This document shows positions 22,243 through 34,000 of a DNA stretch of 64,000 nt, piece by piece. Positions within the stretch are counted from its first letter, which is position 1. Each line of letters opens with the position of its first letter. Source of the stretch: Nephromyces sp. MM_2019 (lineage: Eukaryota > Apicomplexa > Aconoidasida > Nephromycida); the NCBI GenBank assembly GCA_015657535.1, contig JADHZB010001995.1:3641-67640 (forward strand). The letters are read 5' to 3'. Position numbers and translations under genes: made by a program. The notes under the pieces are model-generated. The model was not told the DNA's origin and did no database searches. It saw nothing but the letters and a program-made list of their open reading frames with translations.

Positions 22243-24331
22243 ATGGGTAATTTATTAAGCAATAATGATAGCAATGTATTGCCGGAGCAAAGAGTACATC
22301 TCATGAGGGGAGGTGATTTTGAAAACTCAGTCGATCCACTTGGGAGTAGAGTTGAGTCTTATTTGGGTGCTAAGAGTGAAAATTATACCATTTATAGATC
22401 AAGGTATGCTTCATTGATTTCCAGTATTTATATCGATTATATTTAATAGTTATTAGAACATATACTCTAATTCATTAGTAAAGCAGTCTTAAATGTTATT
22501 GAGTTTCCAGTAAAATATGTGCTTTGTAGTATTCATTAATTTTTTTTTCAATTGGGTAGGAATTGATGATGAAAATCATTGACAAAAATAATGAATACTT
22601 TGATTAAATTAGATGTTATCAAAATCTCTTCAAGTTATAATTCTAATTTTGAGTTGTTGCAACTTGTGAAATTCCATTTTACTTTGATATATGAAACTTA
22701 AAATAAAAAATTGTTATAAAATGGAGATCCTATAATACCAGATATGTATATTTATGGTAATGTCGTGTTTCATTGAAAATTTTTTATGTTTCCAAGAGAG
22801 GAAGCATTGAGCAAAGGCCGAAATTATGGTAGGAATAATTTTGATAAGGCCCTTCATGCCTTAATGGCCGCCTTAGAATTTTCTAATAAGTCACCTAAAG
22901 CTAGTTCAGACTCATACGAAGCACAATATCTACCGCCTAAATTCTTAGGATGTCATACCAATGAAGTTTCCTTCGGTAGATATGACAATGAATTTAGCAA
23001 GTTGAAAAGTGGAGAGATGAAAAGCCTCAAACCATTTCCATGTTGGGATGTTAACACCGTCGGCAATGCCAACACAAAAAAACTTGAAAATTTCAGAGAG
23101 GAGGAAAACTTTAAGAAATTTGGGATGCCAAACTCAAATTATTATTATGAATCAACTTTTAATGAAAAGGCATCTTTGCAGGAAAATTGTTACCCAAGCA
23201 GTGATTTCATTGACTCAACTATCGACTCATCTAACCAAACTTCAAGACATCACTCAGGATATAGCATTACCCATGGTAAATCAAACATTAATTGACCTTA
23301 ACACAGTTCTTCATAACAAGCTTATAAGAAAATGCTACACCCTATAAAAAGAAACTTCATTGAATAGCAATATAATTTAGTAGCAACATCATTTAATAGA
23401 GAACTAATTAATAACAAGTTAATTTAATAGAGAATCTGCAGTTATATTTGCTCTCTAGGGATAGATAAAAACCTTGTTACATAATGAAACACATATTTAC
23501 AGAAGATGAACAAAGACAAAATTTAGGACTAAATATATCAAATTTGAATGAAAGGGATAACAAAACAGCTGAAACTTGTGATGCAATTGGTCAACTTTAC
23601 TTCACAAATCAAAAATTCAATGATGTTAGCATCTTTTTAAATAATTTTTAATTTCGTCTCAATTTTGTGCTATTTTCTTATATTTTAAAGTTTTAAGATC
23701 ACGATCACATAACATTTTTTTACAAGACAATATAATTTTGCTTATATCGCCAAAATAGAACTTCAAAAGCCCTAAAATTTTCTTAACAGGCACTCCAATG
23801 GTTTGATAAGGCTATTGTATCAGATCCTTGGGACCCAACATTTCTCTATCACAAAGGAGTAGTATACCAGAGTAATAAAGATTATCAGGAGGCTGCTGAG
23901 TGTTTTTATTCGGCCTTAAAACTAGATGAGAATTATGTAGCGGCACGTTTCAATTTAGGTGTTGTATTGATGGACAAGAATCCATTTAGTGCCCTAGAAC
24001 AATTCCATTATCTTATTGACAGAAGGCCTGACGATACCGAGGTATAAATAATTTTAAAATATTTAAAAATTAATTTCTGTTGATTGAACAATTTCTTGAA
24101 CAATAAGCAAATCTTAACATGATTAATTAATTAATTTAAGAACATTTTTATTAGGTAATGAGCCTGATATCTAAATGCTATGACCGTATAGGCCAGCCCA
24201 AAGAAGCAATTTGCTATTTAAACAAGTTACTCTCAATAGATAGTGAAAACTTCCAAGCCAATAAACGGCTTAATGAGTTGAAACAAAAACTGAACATGAG
24301 CTCTAATTATCACTCTCATACTCAGTATTAA
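22243..24331 (+). CDS. TPR-repeat protein with possible N-myristoylation signal
   Basis: Five exons join in phase: 22243-22403, 22797-23275, 23503-23624, 23790-24041 and 24155-24331, about 396 residues. The N-terminus MGNLLSNND fits the N-myristoylation consensus (Gly2, Ser6). A helical segment resembling a tetratricopeptide unit (NYGRNNFDKALHALMAALEF) comes next, then a Ser/Asn-rich linker of about 130 residues. The C-terminal half is a run of TPR units: LYFTNQKFNDALQWFDKAI, VYQSNKDYQEAAECFYSALK, NLGVVLMDKNPFSALEQF, KCYDRIGQPKEAICYLNKLL. TPR arrays bind peptides, so an adaptor or co-chaperone role is likely, but no specific partner is evident. I do not recognise an orthologue. The order of TPRs and the phase continuity make the gene model strong. 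Confidence 0.78.
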
Positions 24332-25023
24332 TTTCGGTGAAACTATCATTTACATTAAACTGCTCTAAAACTCCTTATTATGGTTGAAAATGACCATGAG
24401 CTCCTGTATATATTTTTACCAAAATTGAACTTACAAAAAATTATTAAATCACCAAATGAAAAATTTCAATTCCACACTAACAATTTAAGGATCATGTAAA
24501 TTTTTATATCAATAATTTCCCGCATACCTCATCAAATTTTGTCTGGCATTTTTGGTAAGCATCCTGTGCCAATTTTACAATTCTCCAAAATTTGCCATTT
24601 ATTTAAGCAGTGATTGAAAGTTTTAAACTACCAATTTAGTCAAAACCATCTTGAATCCTATTACATAAATTAGTTCAAAAATAATTTTTGAAAGATTAGG
24701 CCTGCAATAAATCTTATTAGTATCAATAAATTATAGATATTCACTAGTTTATAAATTTGTTATTTAATTATGTTAGAGAAAGTTCGTGGGTTTCTTGAAA
24801 AATCAATGGAATGTGTTATGCTATAAATATAAGAAAACTAAGAAGTGAGAAAATAGCATCAGTCATCCAGTAAAAAGTCATATGGCTAAAATTTTCATGT
24901 TCATTTGCTACTAAGTATTGTGATAATGGTTTTAGCTGAAGGTGTTCAGTTTTGGGGATAATTACATGGAACATAAGTTGCCATTTTAGTTGAAGTTCTA
25001 AATAGGTTATTGAAATTAGATAT
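24332..25023. other. Intergenic region between TPR gene and GCP2 3' end
   Basis: Convergent gene ends. An open frame on the minus strand (24816-25055) overlaps the possible 3' extension of GCP2 and has no family resemblance. Nothing else is supported. Confidence 0.5.
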
Positions 25024-25311
25024 TCAATTTTTATTCCTAATATAATTATAATCACTATTCAAAGATGTCTTAGAGCCAAAATATGCCGTGCTTCTTTTAG
25101 GTGGAGAGTGGTTTATACATTCTTCAGGTTTCGGAAAAGGTGATGTATTATTACTAGTAAATCTTGAGCTATAAGAGTAATCCATTTCCCGGGAATCAAT
25201 GTTATAATTGAAATCTGAAACTGACTTGAGTGAAGCATCAAGTTATTGATTGTTTGGTAAAAGGTCATGAAATAGTTTTGATCTTAAATGAGATTCAGAT
25301 TGTTCATTGTA
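25024..25311 (-). other. Possible 3' coding extension of GCP2
   Basis: Below the TGA at 25314-25312 the same frame continues with a Ser/Asn/Pro/Tyr-rich composition matching the GCP2 tail, broken by one TAA (near 25254), and then runs open to a TGA at 25026-25024. A GTATAC donor near 25409 and an ACTCAAG acceptor near 25230 would remove both stops in phase. Whether the extension is translated is not known. Confidence 0.4.
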
Positions 25312-28300
25312 TCAATGTGTGGTGTTTTGGTCGTGTAGCTTGGTGTTAGTAGGAACTGGAAATTTGGTGAAATTGGCATTAGCAGGATATTGAGGATAGT
25401 ATACTTGGCTTTCCGGGTTAGATAAACTGAATTTGAAAGAATTATTAATTTCGTTTAACTCATTACTCCCATTATTACGTTCTTTTAAACTATGTTCTGG
25501 AGCGCAACTATAATTTACATCGGAGTAAAAGTGGTTATAGTCTAAGCGAATTAATAAATATGAAAAATCATGATAGCCAGATAGCTTTGACTGTGCTTGT
25601 AGTTGCTCAAGAAATTCATGAAAATTTTTATCAAAGTGTTTTGATGCATTGTTTATCATTGTCAGGTAGTTATCGTCTTTCAATATTGTTTCAAGGTTCT
25701 TCCTCATAAGAATGAGTCTGTTTAATCTTTGATTTTTTGGAGATTTGGTAGTAGGGTCTGAATAAAATTGTATTGAATTCAGTGAGTAAAGTTTAGAGAT
25801 ATATGGATTTCTTATGAAGAGACTTATTAATTGCAATTGAGAAAATTTTAGTCATTTGGCAGAGTTTTTATGTGAATTTATAAGTACTTACTGTCAGATA
25901 GCTTTGTAAGTCCTATTTCAGGAATCTTGCTTATACAAAGTCGTAAAACATGACGACTAAAAATATGGCATATAGATAAAACTTTAGTGAGTATTGCTAA
26001 TAGCGGACCATCCGTTAAAAGACATTTTTGTAGCACATAATCAAGGAAATGTGTGTGAGAATCTAACATCTGATCGAAGCTTTTAGAATTTTTTAATTCG
26101 TTTATCAATTGATTAAAAGAGGGTTCAATAACTTCTACAGTTGAGTAAAAAATAAAGTTTTTACAAAAATGGAGCATTTTTTCCCGAACATTTATCGTAG
26201 AAAGAAGCTGATATTTCATTCTTAATTCATTATTATGAGTGTTTTGTCCATCTTTATCATCCCTTAGACTCAAAGAAATTACTTCTTTACACATCATGTG
26301 GTCTCTCCAAACATCATGTAATTTTCGTTCTACCCATTTAAAGTGTGTAAGTAATCTGAATATTAATTGATATTTAAAGATTGACTTTTCGTTAAAAAAT
26401 AGATTGAGTGGCCATTGAGGTGAATACCATAATGTAAAGCGTTTGAATGCTTCAGAGCTTGTGTATGTTAGGTAATTCATTGGGTCGTTGGGCCAGGCCT
26501 TTGTTGATATCGATGGTGTAAAGCTGTTAGTTTTACGGTTTTCATCTGCCGATAAGAGCCACCTTGATGTGTCTGATGCTGCACCAACCTCGTGTAATAC
26601 TACAAACACATCATCTTTATACTTTTCAGTTCCACATGAAGATACACGAATTGACATATCAAGTATAGAATCTAGTTGAGAAATTGAAGCATTGTGTTTA
26701 TCTAATTCATTTTCTGCATTGTCAAGGAATGTAGTTAAGAAATCAGACTTAGATAATAAAAAGAAGCTCTTCATAAAATAAAGTCGGCCTATTAAATCAT
26801 ATTGCTCAAAAAAACAAGTAATTAGCTTCTCAGAGGCCATTTCATAAGTTTTTTGAATAGTATTGAAAAAAAGATCATCAAAGTCTGGTGAATAACGAAT
26901 CGATGTGTGTTCTATATCTGAGGCTTCGATATTGGAGTTAATTGTGCAAGCCGATTTTTTCTGAGTCTAAAATAGTAAAGTGATTTTTATTCTTATAAGG
27001 TTATTAGTAAATATACAAAACATCAAGAGCATGATTGTTGGATCAAAGGGATGGGATCTATAAAATCCAACTTCACAAGAGAACTTATGAGTATTTCTAT
27101 AATGTGCCAAAAGGTCGTAAGTGAGTTAGAATATGTGATAAACTTACCTTTCCGACTTGAAAATTCTTACACATCTCGATAACATTTAAGTATTTTCCAG
27201 TGAGGAAAATCTTTTCACAGAAACTTTTCAGGAAAAAAGGCACTCTCTCATAAATTAGTGAGAAGTTGCTTTCCCAATAATTTTCCTTGTGAGTTCCATC
27301 ATCTGTAAGAGTCAGTGCATTAAAAAATTGTCTTGATTCGAGGTATTCTGTTTTGAAGTTGATATTTTGAGTATGTGAGTTACTATCGTCCTTCTCGCAG
27401 TGCTTCTTTTTTGTAATGAAAAATTCCTCAAAATTGTCGTCAATTTTACCATTATAAATCCAATCCTCAACCATTTGACATAAAGGCATGGAACTGTGGT
27501 GTAATAAGAACTCACAAATTTGCCTATTTACATCTCCTATAGCTAACTCTGACAAGAGTGTCCCGATTGAATGCAAAATGCAAGTAGTCGTTGCAATGCT
27601 GTTGGTTTTCATCTGTGAGTAAACTGTGTCTACTAAAGAATGTAGTAAGCGAAAAGTTGCAAGAGATGGCTGTATAAGAATCCGGAGAGACTGTAGTGAA
27701 AGAGAACCTGATTTGAGTTGGCTTTCTAATTTTGCTATATGCTGCCAAAATTGACCTATTATACGGTTTATTGAACTACAGAAGGCTTGTAATATTTTTC
27801 CAGGATGTGAAAATGATGTGTTAAGTTCTAAGAATTTATTTACAGTTCTATAATGGCAAGATACAGTTAGTATGGATAAAACAATAGCTTTCAGGGATGT
27901 ATCTTCAGAAATATTATCGGTATTGTCATCTAAAAAGGGTGGTAATTTGATAGTGTACGTAGGGATAGATTGATAGATTGGTGAGGAGTCGGGATTGTGA
28001 ATCTCTTCAATAGATATAAGCAAACCATCAGAACCCATTAAGCACCATAAAAGATCAGATAATAAAATCTTTTCCTTCATATCACGGTTCATTAAAGGCC
28101 AAGTTGATACAAGATGTGCTTGCATAGCTGCATCAGTACCAAAGTTTGTAGATGATGTCTTATTAAAAGGTATTTCACTTTTTGTTAGCGTGCTCTTATT
28201 AAGTGTGTCCAGTTTGTGTCGATTTAGGATAAATGGATCAATCGGAGAGGAGGAAAGGAGGCGCTGAGGAAAAGTTGAATTGAGCCACGATGGCACTACT

Positions 28301-28911
28301 GGCTGTTCAGACAAAATAATGTTCCAAATGGCATTTCCAATATTAGATTTGTAAAATAGATTGCTTGTTAAAGTAATATCACCTTCTGGAAGGGCACTTA
28401 AAAATTTTCCATATGTACGTGATTGGATATAGACAGGAGACTTAATGCTAATGGCTCTCTTTTCATTAAACTTGTTTGTTACTGGACTCCCATCGATAAC
28501 GTATGGATAAAATATCCATTGAGATGTGGGTATTGGGGGATCAGGGGTGCATTCATGGTAATTTAACGAGAGTACTATGTCATCGAGACCATCGTTACTG
28601 TCATGTGGGGAGAGGAGATATGCTGGGAAAGAGGGGTCATTAGGTCTTACTGGGAAAGCTAAGTAACATGGTTGCCCATATTGAAGGGTGTCCTTCAAAT
28701 TAGAGGTGGCCGAAATGATGTGGATAGTGGCACTTTTGGGTCTGTGAGTGGAAGATAAGCTGGGAGCAACAGCTGTAGTGCCCCTCAAAGATTTATAACC
28801 CAGAAAGTAGCCCTTTATAGTAGATCTGAGGTTTATTTTGGACCCGCAAGAGATTCCATCGTATTGGTTATGTGTCCTAGGTAAATACCTAGGCAAGGGC
28901 TCTATTATCAT
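25312..28911 (-). CDS. GCP2: Gamma-tubulin complex component 2 (Spc97/Spc98 family)
   Basis: GCP2 is a core subunit of the gamma-tubulin small complex that nucleates microtubules at the centrosome or centriolar plaque. Three exons: 28911-27148, 26966-25892 and 25757-25312, in phase, about 1,094 residues. The central GRIP1 region has MKEKILLSDLLWCLMGSDG, the QAFCSSINRIIGQFWQHIA block, CQMVEDWIYNGKIDDNFEEF, YWESNFSLIYERVPFFL and KIFLTGKYLN. GRIP2 contains YDLIGRLYFMKSFFLLSKSD, the WPLNLFFNEKSIFKYQLIFR motif, HFKWVERKLHDVWR, and FYSTVEVIEPSF with HTHFLDYVLQKCLL. Exon 3 ends the family domain with HFDKNFHEFLEQL and ISRLD-like IRLDYNHFY. The first 200 residues are a divergent N-terminal extension. 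GCP2 fits better than GCP3 because of the WPLNLFFN and tail motifs. Coding-like sequence continues downstream and may be a further exon (to about 25024). Confidence 0.92.
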
Positions 28912-31006
28912 AGATATTTAAATTAGGATCAAAAAGGAGGTAGTAGAATGATGAGTATATAATTTATCAACTACATTTTTTAAATCTTTCACAGTGCAAA
29001 CTTTAATTTCAGATGGAATGCTGCCGGGTAAATTTGGAAAGTGGTACGATTTTAAGACGTGAGGTGTATTTCAAGAAATGAAATACTTAGATAGTGCTAA
29101 CCTAGTGAGTTAGGCAGTTTGTTGGGTTTCACGTTTCCAAAACAATTGCTAAGTCAAATATGTGTTGGGTAACGATTGGATTGCGAAAGAACATAGCAAG
29201 TAGTAAACAGCGATAAGGGATTTATTATTAGTGATTTGATTAACTTTAACGCCTTTCACGCAAGACACTTACCAAGACATAAAACTTAGCTCAGCTGTTA
29301 CGAAATGAATTTTAGTAGCAACACCAATGTCTAGTAGGTCTACTATATTCATTAAGCATACGAATATGTTCTACACGATAGCCTAAATCTTAGATACTAC
29401 TAAAGTAGCTAAAATCAAGAAGTCTGTTGACCCAAACGCTAAGCCTGTTGCATAGCAAAGTATGAATTTTAAAGTTTATTTTCTCAGGGTGTCTGAATCA
29501 AATTACTTTATAAAGCTGATATTTTTATACTCAAGTGTTTCACATCGTAAATTTCAATTATTCCTGACTATTTAATTACTCATGATGTGTCAACTAAATA
29601 CAATCGAAGTTGAGTTAGGTCAGGAGTCTTAAGAATAGAAGGATGTTTGTTGGTGGTATAATTTGTCATTAAACTGAAAGAATTAAATTTTAAAACCTAT
29701 TGTTGTTCATCTTTATTTGATTAAAAAAATTCAGATATGTATAGATGATCAAGGTTTGATTTTCCGTAAGTTAAAACTTCCAAGAAAGAAGTTTTTATTT
29801 CGTTTTGAAGCTTTTTACAAATAATTTAATTCAAAACTTGAATCTCATGGAACCGGCTTTTTAGCATTAGTAGGATTAGCTAATTTCTCAAAGCTTTATA
29901 GCAACTACTTTTCTTTTTCAGTGAAGTGTATGTAGTTATTAATTTTCAGGACAAAATTAATAGAATCTGAGGGCACTTAAAAATAGTTTACAATTAGCAT
30001 TAGTGATTCTTATGATTTAAAAGCGGAAATTATTTATTGTAAAGCGAAGACTTAGCGCTTGTCAAGCAAGATTTTTAAGCAAGCATACCTTAGGAAATTT
30101 TATACTGATTATTTTAATTGAACAATTGCTATCCAGGGCTACCTGTATCTTACCTATTATCTTAAGTATTCTATGAGGTGTTTGATCATTAAATAACAAG
30201 AGCTTCACATTTCAAACTTATGTAAGAAACTTGATTAAGAGAATTAATTATTTCTAAAAACTAGGATGTTTTATAGCACATATAGGCATGATCAATTATG
30301 TAAGTTGATAAGTGTTGAATTAATTTAATCCCTATGGCATTAATGAAATTTAGAACATGTAAATATTTTGATGAAACTTGTTACCTTAACACTGTTTCTT
30401 TCAGGTAATAAAAATTAGACTTAATCAACTTTTAAAATTTACATTGTAAATTAAAAATAGCTAGCAAGAGTTCAAAGGTGTGCTTTACCAAGTCTTTGTT
30501 GACATTAACAATTTATATTCTTATGGTTAAGACTTGCTTATTCCAAAACAATATAAGCCTGGATTTGAGACAGGTGCTTAGTGGTAAAATTCTGTTTTTG
30601 CTTGATTCTATTTATAGAATATACATTGAATTGAAGCTTAAATGAATTTAAAAATTAACTTTTAAATGTTTTATTTATTGAAAATATGATGCTGGTTTAG
30701 CCTTTATTACATTCTTAATACAACAAATCCACATCAATCAGACTCAATTACCCTTTAATTTACAAATAAAGCTCAAAATATTCAAATCACGATAATTAGT
30801 TTGCAAGAGTGAAAAAAATTGAGCTATTATTCAAGGAATTGAGCATAATTTTTTTCGAGCTTACTGATAAGCATATTGCTGGTAGAAATAAGATTTCAAT
30901 TCATAGAATTAATCGCCAATTTTTTAATTTAGTTAATATATTTAACACTTTTTTGGTAAAGCTTTCACTTCTTGCCCAGTAATAAGAGTTTCAGTTCTGA
31001 TAGGAT
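28912..31006. other. Intergenic region between divergent GCP2 and PHD/AP2 genes
   Basis: About 2.1 kb containing the upstream regions of both genes, which are transcribed away from each other. No coding exon, RNA gene or distinct repeat was recognised. Confidence 0.55.
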
Positions 31007-34000
31007 ATGAAGACCAAAAAATGCAACTTTTTTACTAACAAACAAATTGTTAGAAATTTGAAAGTTTCAGAAGCTCTATCAAATTACAACCAAATCACTG
31101 AGAATTTCAACTTTCTACCCAAAGCATTTCTATCAAATATTCCTGAGGATGAGGTTAAAGCCCAAAACACTTTATTTACCCCACGAGACATCATTGAGCA
31201 AAGCACTGATGAAGACAAACAGGAAACATTTGCTAGCAATAAATCAAACCCTTATTTTAATCACAAAACATATAAAGAGAAATTTAAATATAGTAAACAT
31301 AAAAGCTTGGAGGAAACAAATAAAACTGAAGCTATTGATGATGCTGATGTTGATGAATTAATTGAATATACAGCTATACAGACTTCGAGTCTTATTCCCA
31401 AAATTTCAAATAACTCATCTTGTAATGTGAAAAATCCTCTTATTATCACATACATTGTGGATATAGATTTCGGGAACCTAGAAAATGCACAACAAAACGA
31501 ATCAATTTCGAATGAACACACAGGTGAACCTCGGAACTCATTTATAGTTTTGAAAAATGCTTCTAAATCATAAATTATTATAGATATCTCAAACTATCTA
31601 CAAGATGACTCTGTCAATAAAGATAAACAGTGTACAATCCCGAGGATTAAAAGCACAAACTCAAGTGATATAGACATCAAAAACTCCGTATATCCTTCCA
31701 AAGAATCTCATCATTTTGCCTTGGATCACAACAATGACCAATCACTAATAAATAATCTTTTAGAAAATCAAGATGATCAAACTTATGCTCCTGGATCATT
31801 ATATGCAACACCATCTAATGAAGAAACTGGCAAAAATTTTTACACTGACCAAGGTATTTTTAATATGACAATAATTTTTATAATAGAGCCTTAAAATTGA
31901 AAATATGATCAATGTAGGCAATGACTTAAAGAATGAAGCGATTTACACTCCTTTGGGATCGGAGTTGTTGAAACATTGTGACCAAAATCAATATTTGGGC
32001 GAGATAAAAGCTTTATCAAGTGAATTTGAGCAGCATGAAAACTTTGACTCTAATTATCAGCCTCAAATACTTCCTTATGGAGCCTGCTCAGATTTTAAAG
32101 CAGCCAAAACCTTAACAATTCCACAAATTTTGATTGAATCACCACCAATTAGCTCTCTCCCATACCCTGATGATAGCCCATCCACCAAAGCTAAAACTAT
32201 GACACGTTACTCTATCTCTACATGTACAACAAGTAATTACGAACAACACAGAGATTACTCACCTAACCCATACAGCATCAATGAAGATTTTCAAAATAGC
32301 CCCGAAAACTTAAGTTCTAACAACAACATCACTACAATTCTATCTAACTACACTCAATCAATTGATTCACTAAAAAATATGAATAAAGATCTTATAGAAA
32401 AAAATATAAATCCAGCAAAAAATATACCCATAAATGATTTATCTAAATTCAAACTTCAATGTCAATCACATATTATAAATTCCATATATTCCCCAACTTT
32501 ACCTCATCTATCCCGGACTAGAGTCTTGAAAAAACGATATATAAAGCCAATGGATTTATGGGAGATAAGAACTGATATAGCTCACTCGACTTCAGTTAAC
32601 TCCTTGGCCAATACAGATAGTGTTTTATTTCACCTATCTAATAGCATGGAAGATAAAGCTTTTGGATTATATGAAACCTATACTGAATACTTCATCTCAC
32701 TCTTGATCTGCCTTACACAAGGGAAGGTCAATAAATTTTTAGAATTACAAACTATAGATGACATTCGTACACCCAGGAAATTCTTTGATTTTAGTGGTGA
32801 CTCTTCTACTTATTGTCTACACTGGAAATGTGATGCACCTAATATCTCAGCTGAACATAAGGTTAATAACAAATTTATGTCGAAAACTGTATCAAGTCCT
32901 TGTAAATTCCAAAAAGAATCAATAAATTTAACACCAAATCATCAATCTTATACTTTTAAAACTAACAAATTGAATATTATTTTTAAGTAATATCTAAATA
33001 AATAGAAAAATCTTTTAAAATATTATTAAGCTTATAAGAAAATAACGCTTCACTAAAATCTAAATAGATAGAAATAAACTTTTAACTACTATCTAAACAT
33101 AAAGAAAAGTCTCTTTAGCGAATTTCAAAACTAATAGAAATTCATCTCTAACTAATAGCTACACAAATATAAAATTCCTTTTCTAAATTTTTCTTTGTAT
33201 TGAAATTCTTGCTAAATGTTACACAGATACCTATTATATTAGGAGAGATAGCAGGTGAAATTATACCCTTCCAGGAAAATAAAATGGAACACCTAACCTT
33301 CCAATTAGATTTCTCCCCAGAAGCTATATTATATAGAGATAATGAATGCCCAATAAATTTAGGTAATTTTACTTGATTTTAACTATATAGTTATTTTGAA
33401 TAAAATAGATTATAAATTTTGAAAGATTTTTCAATTTTGTTTATAATTTGATATGTAATTATTTTTGTAAAATCAGATTTTATACATGATGAATTTGTCT
33501 TAGATTTAACATATCTAAACACAATCATTAGCATTCATTTTCAAAATTTTGATAAACCTCGCACCTTTATCTTATTATTTTTCTTATTATATAATGATAA
33601 ATTTATTATAATGATTTAATGCGATTATTTTAGACTCTATTCCTTCATTACAATACAAAGGACAATTTATTTTGGATACAAGTCAATTCAAAAATCAAAT
33701 GAGCTATATTACTCATTACAAATTCCCAAAATATTTTCCACATAATAATTATGAGGTAAATTGTCAGCTTCATCAGGTAAGATAATTAATATAATTTTTA
33801 TATAAATTACCTTATAATTTATAATTACCAATTATCAATCATCCTTAGATGTGTAAATTATATATATATATCTTAAAATATTTCATTCTTATTGAAATTC
33901 CTCGTTAATAAAATCTTACGTTGACCAAATCTAAAACAAACAGGAGCATCTAATATTAGATGTTAAAAATTATTCAGATCTATATTTTATTAATTAATGA

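Noticed and set aside
24816..25055. 79-codon minus-strand open frame
   Set aside because: Low-complexity Ile/Leu-rich frame overlapping the possible GCP2 tail in another frame.
25024..25314. Stop-codon reassignment in this organism (in-frame TGA and TAA in coding-like sequence)
   Set aside because: Several genes of 500-780 uninterrupted codons contain no in-frame stops and end at normal stops, so the standard code applies; an intron or decayed tail explains this better.
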